A stretch of DNA of 8,119 bases from Cyclobacteriaceae bacterium (GTDB lineage Bacteria > Bacteroidota > Bacteroidia > Cytophagales > Cyclobacteriaceae). Location of the stretch: the NCBI GenBank assembly GCA_029880385.1, contig JAOUOM010000067.1, positions 1-8,119 of the forward strand, written 5' to 3'. Below are positions 1-6,056 of the stretch, piece by piece (the first letter of the stretch is position 1; each line of letters begins with the position of its first letter). The notes below the pieces were generated by a model that searched no databases, had not been told where the DNA came from, and saw only the letters and a program-made list of their open reading frames with translations. Position numbers and translations under genes: made by a program.

Positions 1-99
1 AAAAACATCAGCTGGGTTTGGATTATTTTCATCTATATGAACACATGAAAACAGGGATACAAACGTTAATGCTAAAAAAGTTGACCGAAATGAAATCAT
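1..99 (-). CDS. Putative lipoprotein, N-terminal 33 codons only (3' end cut by window edge)
   Basis: An ATG at 99-97 opens a frame with no stop to the window edge. The 33 visible residues read as a lipoprotein signal peptide: a short n-region with one Arg (MISFR), a hydrophobic stretch (residues 8-17) and a lipobox LFSC with the lipidated Cys at residue 19. After the Cys comes a polar, Asn/Pro-rich linker (VHIDENNPNPADVF) typical of the start of a mature lipoprotein. The ATG overlaps the TGA of the upstream beta-barrel gene as ATGA, so the two are probably translationally coupled. Nothing can be said about the mature domain. The acidic pair Asp-Glu at +5/+6 after the Cys is loosely reminiscent of Bacteroidota lipoprotein surface-export signals, but the match is weak. 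The protein should at least be anchored in the inner or outer membrane facing the periplasm or the outside. Confidence 0.78.
   Translation of the reverse strand, partial: MISFRSTFLALTFVSLFSCVHIDENNPNPADVF
96..99 (-). other. ATGA overlap, barrel gene to lipoprotein gene
   Basis: The TGA ending the barrel gene (98-96) overlaps the ATG of the lipoprotein gene (99-97). This classic 4-nt arrangement usually means coupled translation and shared function, and it supports the lipoprotein start. Confidence 0.75.
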
Positions 100-1232
100 C
101 TGAATTCTTTTAATTTTTTTGGACTATAAACTGAATAGGTATAACCAATAGAAAATGAAAGCATGTCCAGTGCCACATCATCTTCTACAAAGCCCAAATC
201 ACTTGTAAACAAGGGTACACCACTCCATCGGTTTTCTTCATTTATATAATTGAACAGCCCCTTGTCATAGCGGCATTCCAATGTCAAAAAATGTGTATTT
301 ATCCTCAACTTGACACCGGCAGCCCAAAAAACAGACGCACTGTGAAAGTTAACCATCTCCGTTGATTTGAGATTATTATTACTGTTTGGCAATGTATAGG
401 AGGTTCCTCCTCGACGTGAAGCTTCCACATATTTGGCATCCATCAGGTAGTCATACGAAAAACCACTGGTCGCATAGGGTATTACGCCAGATTCAGAAAA
501 ATAGCGGTAATTGTATCTGAGAAATAGTGGGAAACGCAGATAGAGTTGCTGGTTTGAAACAAACGAGACGAGTGTAGGTTCGTTTCCATCGCTAAGGCCG
601 ATGTAATTATCGACATCATAACGGGAATTCCTGACCTGAAAACCCGTTCCTGCTTCAACTCCCCATAGCAAATGGCGCTCACCCATCAGCTCTGCCCAGT
701 ACCCTAAACCCAAGCTACCGGCTGGATTGGCCGTACCGTACCGATCGCCTCTTCCGTTATATATTTTTTTGTATTGCAAGGTATTGGAGGGACTAAAGGT
801 CTGAAGGACATAGGGAAATGACTTATTTGCCCCCACACGAAGTCCTAACCTGAATATGGGCTTATACCGAAATTTTTCATACAAAAAATACAGTTCTGCT
901 GGATCCTCCAGGGGGTTGAGTTTATGCTCTTTATCCTCTTTCAAAAGCGACACCAACGACTGCTCCGACTTTAATTCATCATCGATGAAAATATACACTT
1001 TGGTAAGTAGTTTATAGGCGCGGATTCTTTCTTCATGGCTAAAGCCGCCATCCCTTGCCTTGCGGGCAAGGCCTTCCTCCAATTGTTGTGGAATATTGGT
1101 CAGTCGGCCTTCCTCATAATCCCTTTCCGCATTACTTAATTTTTGACTTTGGGTCTGCGCACTGGCGACTCCCAGCAGTCCCACCAGAAATACACTCAAT
1201 AAAATCTTTTGCATATGCATTTTATTATTCAT
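96..1232 (-). CDS. Outer-membrane beta-barrel protein with TPR-like N-terminal domain
   Basis: Residue numbers assume the ATG at 1232-1230 (378 aa). Residues 1-25 form a Sec signal peptide: Lys-containing n-region, hydrophobic core ILLSVFLVGLLGVA, and cleavage after ASA before QTQ. Residues about 33-120 are helical and TPR-like (RAYKLLTKVYIF, then an EQSLVSLLKED helix), a layout seen in Bacteroidota envelope proteins. From about residue 126 to the end the protein alternates polar and aromatic residues in strands (RLGLRVGAN, LYLRFPLFLRYNY, FSIGYTYSVY), as expected for an eight-to-twelve-strand outer-membrane barrel of the PorT-like/porin class. The frame stays open to an ATG at 1280, but that start would put 16 polar residues (MTFPGRKPVQAWKKHQ) before the signal peptide and overlap the STAND gene by 56 nt, so 1232 is preferred; ATGs at 1220 and 1214 also keep the signal peptide. 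No enzyme motif is visible. Its coupling to the STAND gene suggests a role in the same system, either as envelope partner or as periplasmic ligand. Confidence 0.85.
   Translation of the reverse strand: MNNKMHMQKILLSVFLVGLLGVASAQTQSQKLSNAERDYEEGRLTNIPQQLEEGLARKARDGGFSHEERIRAYKLLTKVYIFIDDELKSEQSLVSLLKEDKEHKLNPLEDPAELYFLYEKFRYKPIFRLGLRVGANKSFPYVLQTFSPSNTLQYKKIYNGRGDRYGTANPAGSLGLGYWAELMGERHLLWGVEAGTGFQVRNSRYDVDNYIGLSDGNEPTLVSFVSNQQLYLRFPLFLRYNYRYFSESGVIPYATSGFSYDYLMDAKYVEASRRGGTSYTLPNSNNNLKSTEMVNFHSASVFWAAGVKLRINTHFLTLECRYDKGLFNYINEENRWSGVPLFTSDLGFVEDDVALDMLSFSIGYTYSVYSPKKLKEFR
1225..1232 (-). other. 8-nt start/stop overlap, STAND gene to barrel gene
   Basis: The minus strand reads GATGAATAATAAAATGC. 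The STAND gene ends ...GAT GAA TAA, and the preferred ATG of the barrel gene sits inside it in another frame (ATG AAT AAT AAA ATG). A ribosome finishing the STAND protein can restart here, so translational coupling is likely. The second ATG, 12 nt further on, would serve equally well after the stop. Confidence 0.65.
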
Positions 1233-4200
1233 CTGATGCTTTTTCCAGGCCTGCACAGGTTTCCTCCCAGGGAATGTCATCTATTTTGGCGACAAACTGC
1301 CTCCACTCCACATCCGACATGTTACGAGTCAGGTAGCCACAAATTTGTTTTATAAAGCCCTCTGGTTTGGTCGGGTATACCCGAACAAGGCCGTCCGCAC
1401 TTGCCGTTACTAACGACTGACTATTGGGGTGGAAATCCAAATCAAATACCCAGTCTTTATGGTCATCAAATACAGTGGGCAAATCATAGATATTATCAGG
1501 ATCCATGTCCCACATCCGGGCAGTCCCGTCCCGACTGGAAGCTGCCACCAATGTATTGTCCTTGCTAAATTCCACATCGGTAACGGGCGAATTAAACCCC
1601 CTCAGTTCCGGTCCAAATTGCTGCTTGTTCTCCATGTCCCAGATAATCACATAACCAAACCCTGTTTCTTCATTATTGCCTCCGATGCCAAGGAATTTCC
1701 CGTCAAAACTAAAATTCAAGGCTTCAACGGGAAGTTTTTGCCAGTTTTTCCTAAAAATATCTCGCTTGGGGAAGTTGGGATTGCTCAGGTCATATAAAAA
1801 TATCTCGCCACTGCGGGAACCAACGGCCAATGTACTTCCATCCGGAGATAATGCCAGCGAAGTAGCCGAAGAAGTGATTGTGGCAATTTCGGTAGATACC
1901 TTAAAGTTATTGAACAATACTTTTCTGTCATTTCCTACCGAGATAAACCCCTCATTACTAGGCAAAAAAACAAGGTCGACAATAGAGCCGGTATGTCCCC
2001 GAAGGCGGGTAGGTGCCTGGTTAGGGTTATTTAAATCAAATAAATCTATGTCGTGCTCACTGGTACCCAGCGCAAGGTACCTCTCATTGGGGCTAATGTT
2101 TACCACCCGGTTTACACGCTCACTCTTGAATATTTCTTTAAACAACCGTGTCTCAACATCCCAGGACAACAACCGGCCATCCCCACCAGCCGAATAGAGT
2201 CTTTTTCCATCACGGGAATAGACAACCGACCGTACGGCTACCTGTCGTTCAAAATTATTTGTGGGTTTATGTCCATGGTATTGATTAAGTGCGGAATCAC
2301 CCAATAGCAACGCCCTATCCGATCCTACTGCATCTCGATATTTTTCGAGATAAACGCCTTCAAGAAGTCCCTGAATGCCATAATAGGCACCTGCATAAAT
2401 ATCTCCATTATATTCTTTTGCCGGGTCCTTAAATTCTTCATAAAAATCAAAACCCTGCTTGGCAACCAACGCCCTTAACTGATAATCGGGCACTTCACGA
2501 GCCCGAATGGCCATGGATTGGGCAACAGACTGAAAACGAAGCTGTTGGGCCCGCTTTTCATTTTCCACCGCCTTTTCTCGCTGTAAATCGGCTTCAATGG
2601 CATTATTCTTTGCGATTTCTTCCTGTTTACGTGCCTCAGTTTCATTGATTTCCGCCAGTTTACGCTGTGCATCTGCAATACCCTGTTGCTTTATGGCTTC
2701 CCGGGCACTTTCTTCGGCAAGGGCTTGCTGAACTCGTGCCTTTTCCGCGTTTTCCATAGCGTTTTTTTGCTGTTTTTTGGCTTCTTTTTCATTTGTAAGC
2801 GCCTGAAAAGCTGCCTCTTCGGCTTTTTGTTGTTGAAGCGAGGCCCGCTCAGTTTCTTCCTGGGCTTTTATGGCATTTTCGGCTGCCTCATTTGCCTTCA
2901 AGTTGGCGAAAACCACCAAAAACAAACAAACCATTGCTACGGCACCTGCCACAATGGCAAACGTCCGTACAAATTTTACTTTTCGCTTCTGAAGCAGTAC
3001 TTTATTTGCCTGCTCGGTCAGGTAGGCCTTTTCGGAAGTCTCCAAAAACACCAGCGTTCGCTCATAGGCCTGATTATAACGTGACCCCCAGACCAGAGTA
3101 GGCTTATTTTCATTCCGCCAATTGAGTGCCAATTGCAGATCTGGCATTTTCCACAAACTGGCCTTTCCTTCCTGAAATTTTGTTGCCGCTTCTGATATCT
3201 TCATGTACATTTCTGCGGAACGGGATTCTTCATCCAACCAAACCTTGAGACGATCCCATATTCGCATCAAACTTTCATGCGAAATATCGATGACTGTTTC
3301 CGATTGAAGGCGTACGCCATGAGGAGGCATCAATAGTGAGCGCCCTGGTTCCCTAAAGCGATCGACCACACGCTCGACTTCTTCTTCAGAAACTCCTGCA
3401 ATTGCTGCGATTGTTTTTAATTTGGTAGGTCTCCGTATACCCTGGTTTTCAGAACCCCGTTCGGTCAATGATTTGAAGAGTATCTCGCAAATTTCTTTTT
3501 CCCTCTTATTCAAGGAGTCAAAAGCTTCATTTGCATGCTGGGAAAGAGCTCCCCGTATCGTACCAATGGCATTATAATGCCGAAGGTCCATGGATTCCCT
3601 TTCTTTACGGTTTTCCACCCAGTATTGCCAGGTACGCATCAAAGAGTGCTGGAGTATAGGCAACTGATCCGGATTATCACCCAGGTCATTTAGCAATTGC
3701 TGTGTAAGTCGGGGGGCAATTTTGCCTCCACCGACAGCCACCGGCCCTTCTACGATCATTCGTTTCTGATCCCTGGTCATTTGGGGAATCAGGTAATGTG
3801 AATCATTGATCATTTGAGTCAATTCCGGGTATTTGGCACACTCCCCGATAAAGTCTGAACGCATGGTAAGTGCGACATAAATAGGCTCATCAAAAAAGTT
3901 TGCTGCTTCGATCAGTAAATTGACAAAAGCCGCTGATTCATTTTGATCTGACAGATATGACTCAAGTTTTGAAAACCGGAATAATTCCTCAAATTGGTCA
4001 ACAAGAATCAGTACATTTTGTGATGTATCTGTTTTCATCTGCCGAATTACTTCGACCAACCCAAGTGAAGAACTACGCAATACAGTTCCGATAATTGTTT
4101 TTTTAATAAGTTTGTCTTCATCAGACAACCTATTATATTCCGGATTTTTCACCAGAATTGCTTCTGACAAATTATCAATGGGCCCACCTCCCGGCCTACA

Positions 4201-4494
4201 GGTAACCACATGCCAATTAGATCCTGTATGAGCAATAAATCCTCCATGTAGCGTAGGGACTACCCCACAATAGACAAAGGAAGATTTCCCGCTACCGGAA
4301 GCACCTAATATAGCTACAAATCGGTTTTGTGACAATTTAACCAACGCCTCGTCGCTCTGCCCCTCACGGCCGAAGAAAAGGTGACTTTCTTCAACGCCAA
4401 ATGGTCGTAGGCCCGGAAACGGGTTCATCAGTTCACTGATGTCCACATTATCGTCATTCAGGCCATGTTTTAGATCAACGTTTTCTGCACTCAT
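1225..4494 (-). CDS. Membrane-spanning nSTAND1-type NTPase with C-terminal WD40 propeller
   Basis: A 1089-aa STAND-class signalling NTPase. After a short acidic leader, the NPFPGLRPF motif (24-32) marks the start of the nSTAND1 domain. Walker A is GASGSGKS at 64-71, Walker B is NVLILVDQFEE at 160-170, and a sensor-like TMRSDF lies at 210-215. A winged-helix-like region follows, ending near ISHESLMRIWDRL (404-416). Residues 509-531 are one hydrophobic helix preceded by basic KRKVKFVR. Residues about 533-665 are an Ala/Glu/Lys/Gln-rich coiled coil. Residues 752-1041 hold seven WD40-type repeats, and 1045-1089 form a short tail. In known STAND proteins nucleotide binding drives oligomerisation and effector activation, with repeats acting as sensor or scaffold. 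The start follows the TIR-like gene's stop by 6 nt; no Shine-Dalgarno is evident and the leader is A/T-rich. All catalytic motifs look intact. The ligand is unknown; a housekeeping signalling role is as possible as defence. Confidence 0.93.
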   Translation of the reverse strand: MSAENVDLKHGLNDDNVDISELMNPFPGLRPFGVEESHLFFGREGQSDEALVKLSQNRFVAILGASGSGKSSFVYCGVVPTLHGGFIAHTGSNWHVVTCRPGGGPIDNLSEAILVKNPEYNRLSDEDKLIKKTIIGTVLRSSSLGLVEVIRQMKTDTSQNVLILVDQFEELFRFSKLESYLSDQNESAAFVNLLIEAANFFDEPIYVALTMRSDFIGECAKYPELTQMINDSHYLIPQMTRDQKRMIVEGPVAVGGGKIAPRLTQQLLNDLGDNPDQLPILQHSLMRTWQYWVENRKERESMDLRHYNAIGTIRGALSQHANEAFDSLNKREKEICEILFKSLTERGSENQGIRRPTKLKTIAAIAGVSEEEVERVVDRFREPGRSLLMPPHGVRLQSETVIDISHESLMRIWDRLKVWLDEESRSAEMYMKISEAATKFQEGKASLWKMPDLQLALNWRNENKPTLVWGSRYNQAYERTLVFLETSEKAYLTEQANKVLLQKRKVKFVRTFAIVAGAVAMVCLFLVVFANLKANEAAENAIKAQEETERASLQQQKAEEAAFQALTNEKEAKKQQKNAMENAEKARVQQALAEESAREAIKQQGIADAQRKLAEINETEARKQEEIAKNNAIEADLQREKAVENEKRAQQLRFQSVAQSMAIRAREVPDYQLRALVAKQGFDFYEEFKDPAKEYNGDIYAGAYYGIQGLLEGVYLEKYRDAVGSDRALLLGDSALNQYHGHKPTNNFERQVAVRSVVYSRDGKRLYSAGGDGRLLSWDVETRLFKEIFKSERVNRVVNISPNERYLALGTSEHDIDLFDLNNPNQAPTRLRGHTGSIVDLVFLPSNEGFISVGNDRKVLFNNFKVSTEIATITSSATSLALSPDGSTLAVGSRSGEIFLYDLSNPNFPKRDIFRKNWQKLPVEALNFSFDGKFLGIGGNNEETGFGYVIIWDMENKQQFGPELRGFNSPVTDVEFSKDNTLVAASSRDGTARMWDMDPDNIYDLPTVFDDHKDWVFDLDFHPNSQSLVTASADGLVRVYPTKPEGFIKQICGYLTRNMSDVEWRQFVAKIDDIPWEETCAGLEKASDE
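1372..2241 (-). repeat. Seven WD40-type repeats within the STAND protein
   Basis: Repeats begin near residues 752, 791, 833, 873, 921, 967 and 1012. Each has a hydrophobic first strand, an [SL]xDG/N-type turn (SRDGKRL, SPNERYL, LPSNEGF, SPDGSTL, SFDGKFL, SKDNTLV, HPNSQSL), and then a strand ending in WD or a relative (SWDV, FDLN, YDLS, IWDM, MWDM, VYPT). Seven units make a closed propeller. The repeats diverge at DNA level, so this is an old protein repeat and not a recent duplication. The Gly-His motif survives clearly only at RGHTG. Confidence 0.88.
2500..2898 (-). other. Segment encoding a long Ala/Glu/Lys/Gln coiled coil
   Basis: Residues about 533-665 of the STAND protein consist largely of Ala, Glu, Lys, Gln and Asn with an 11-to-14-residue quasi-repeat (variants of E-K-A-x-x-Q-Q-A-A-E-E). 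Helix breakers are nearly absent. It directly follows the membrane helix and leads to the propeller, so it probably acts as a rigid stalk or an oligomerisation helix. Confidence 0.75.
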
Positions 4495-4500
4495 AATTTT

Positions 4501-6009
4501 TTAGTCTTTGAGTTTGGCTATGAACGGATCCAGGTGCTCGGGTACAAAATCCCCGTTGTTTCCCAGAACCAATGTCTTGTTTTTTACAAAATAGTCTATG
4601 TCTATATTTTTTTTACCGGTTAAATAAATAGCCTTTGCTTGTAGTGGTTTATATCTGCCCAACCCAGGTGCTTTCAATAAATCTGACAATTTTGTATGGA
4701 TCCAGTCATTCGTTGTATTACCATAAAATATTATGGATCCATCGCAACGCTTCAAATTTTCATTATGTATGTATCTTATATCAGCCAGATCACCCTCGAA
4801 CGCAGGCGAAAGCACCTTATATCCCGACTTACTTAGATAATCCTTTAATCCTTTACAATATACTTCATCCTCCTTATCGGTAATTAAATAGATTATTTTT
4901 TTGTCAATAGCCACATTTTCTTCGACATATCCTGAAATTTCCCTTTGTTTGAATGCCAACCTGCCTCCGGTAAGCAGTTCCTCCTTTATAATGGATTTAA
5001 GCTCCTGCAATTGAATTTGCAATACTTCAGCTTCCTCAAGCTTGGCAGCACCTCCTTTAATATCTTCAATAAACAATCGCTGACGTTCACTTACATTTTT
5101 CAGATCAGGTGAAAGCCATATTAAGCGACTAAAAAGCTTGGGATCGGAAGATTTCTGATTGTAGGCAACCATTGTTTCTGTATATTCCTGAGCAATACTG
5201 TTTTGAATATCGACGACCGACTTCTCTGAACCGGACAATTTATAGCCATAATCTTCCCCGATTAGGTGAATGGATAGTCGGCATTTTGTCAGATCCTCTT
5301 TTACTGAGTTGATTAAATCTTCTTCGCTCTTTGGCAGCGTATAGCTTGGCAATACATCATACCCATGCCGCCTTAATTCCCTTTTAATGATATCCCGTTG
5401 AATGAGTAAATCAATTCCAGTGCTGGCCAGATATACAGTCTTATCTCTGTTGGCAATCTTCTTTTCTGTCTTTTTATTGCTCTTGGTTGATACAGTTAAT
5501 AAATGGGTGATATCATAGGCTATATCCACCATCTTCATCCAATAGCCTCGTTCGGCTTCCATACCAAAATATCGACGGAACTCCTTTGCCTCTCCCGTCT
5601 CAACATCCACATAATACATTTCATATGATATAATGTCTGCCAATTCGGGCAGATGGCCATCTGCATCAAAGGGGGTTTTTAATATTTTAAAAATTCTGGA
5701 AATTCCATCTGCTTCCAGGTTTGACGACTCCTTCAGTAATTGGGCCCATCCACCCAACATATTGGAAAACCTGATCTGATCTATTAAGGAAGGTGTGATA
5801 ACAACCAGGACAGCTAAAGCATTTTCTAAATGACTGGTTGTACATTTATTTGCCTCGATCAGCTTTATTTCAGGCTCATCCTTTGTGATCTGAGAAAGCA
5901 ATAAGGAGAAATACTTATAAAAGGTAGTTACCCACCCGTTAATTCCAGATTCAGTTTGTTGATCATCTCCCTTTGAATAAACTAACAGAATGTGTCGATT
6001 TTGGGTCAT
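4501..6009 (-). CDS. Three-domain TIR-like / DUF4062-like protein
   Basis: A 502-aa soluble protein without signal peptide or membrane helix, built from three alpha/beta units. Unit 1 (about 5-170) starts with the strand HILLVYSKGDD and continues with AVLVVITPS (66-74), the strand-loop pattern of TIR-like folds. Unit 2 (about 190-300) matches the DUF4062 pattern: YLAST..DL...R (S196, T197, D200, L201, R205), then HGYDVLP and GEDYG (251-255). Unit 3 (about 370-480) has IIYLITDKED, a GYKVLSP strand, HNENLKRCDGSIIFYG (415-430) and NDWI, a variant often paired with nSTAND NTPases. TIR folds act either as protein-interaction modules or as NAD-cleaving enzymes; the canonical catalytic Glu is not obvious here, so an adaptor role is at least as likely. 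It lies 6 nt upstream of the STAND gene, which makes the two a likely cytoplasmic partner pair. The start at 6009 fits the strand beginning at once and has an A/T-rich leader. Confidence 0.88.
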   Translation of the reverse strand: MTQNRHILLVYSKGDDQQTESGINGWVTTFYKYFSLLLSQITKDEPEIKLIEANKCTTSHLENALAVLVVITPSLIDQIRFSNMLGGWAQLLKESSNLEADGISRIFKILKTPFDADGHLPELADIISYEMYYVDVETGEAKEFRRYFGMEAERGYWMKMVDIAYDITHLLTVSTKSNKKTEKKIANRDKTVYLASTGIDLLIQRDIIKRELRRHGYDVLPSYTLPKSEEDLINSVKEDLTKCRLSIHLIGEDYGYKLSGSEKSVVDIQNSIAQEYTETMVAYNQKSSDPKLFSRLIWLSPDLKNVSERQRLFIEDIKGGAAKLEEAEVLQIQLQELKSIIKEELLTGGRLAFKQREISGYVEENVAIDKKIIYLITDKEDEVYCKGLKDYLSKSGYKVLSPAFEGDLADIRYIHNENLKRCDGSIIFYGNTTNDWIHTKLSDLLKAPGLGRYKPLQAKAIYLTGKKNIDIDYFVKNKTLVLGNNGDFVPEHLDPFIAKLKD

Positions 6010-6056
6010 TTTAAGCGGTTATATATACAATCAAAAATACTTTCGATTTGAATCAA
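6010..6056. other. 47-nt intergenic gap, no terminator seen
   Basis: This is the only real intergenic spacer. It is A/T-rich and holds a run of alternating TA (TATATATA) close to the downstream ATG. The only dyad is GATTCAAATC, with 4-bp arms, far too short for an intrinsic terminator and with no following T-tract suited to the minus strand. Read-through from the HEAT/cNMP gene into the TIR-like gene is therefore plausible. Confidence 0.6.
6032..6039 (-). promoter_or_regulatory. Possible Bacteroidota-type -7 element (TATTTTTG)
   Basis: On the minus strand TATTTTTG fits the Bacteroidota sigma-ABfr -7 consensus TAnnTTTG. It lies 22 nt upstream of the TIR-like gene's ATG, inside the only intergenic gap of the window, and would give a very short leader. 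No good -33 TTTG sits at the expected distance, and in A/T-rich DNA this 8-mer can arise by chance. It would mean that genes 2-5 can be expressed apart from the HEAT/cNMP gene. Confidence 0.2.

Noticed and set aside
1233..1280. In-frame 16-residue N-terminal extension of the barrel protein from an ATG at 1280
   Set aside because: It puts polar residues ahead of a well-formed signal peptide and deepens the overlap with the STAND gene to 56 nt. The ATG at 1232 gives a normal signal peptide and a compact stop/start junction.
1676..2197. Open plus-strand frame of 173 codons opposite the WD40 region
   Set aside because: It lies wholly antisense to a clearly conserved propeller, its translation shows no recognisable domain, and all real genes here run the other way.
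2475..2678. Alternative minus-strand frame of 67 codons inside the coiled-coil segment
   Set aside because: Overlaps the STAND gene in another frame, with no motif and no start context; a frame shadow of low-complexity codons.
2500..2898. DNA tandem repeat in the coiled-coil segment
   Set aside because: The periodicity is at the amino-acid level (heptad-like, Ala/Glu/Lys/Gln-rich); the nucleotide units are not identical enough to count as a tandem DNA repeat.
2686..3084. Plus-strand frame of 132 codons with a hydrophobic, Phe/Leu-rich product
   Set aside because: It is the antisense of the Glu/Lys/Ala-rich coiled coil, whose codons read as Phe and Leu on the other strand. The hydrophobicity is a composition artefact, not a membrane protein.
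6010..6056. Intrinsic terminator between the HEAT/cNMP gene and the TIR-like gene
   Set aside because: No stem longer than 4 bp and no suitable T-tract after it on the minus strand.
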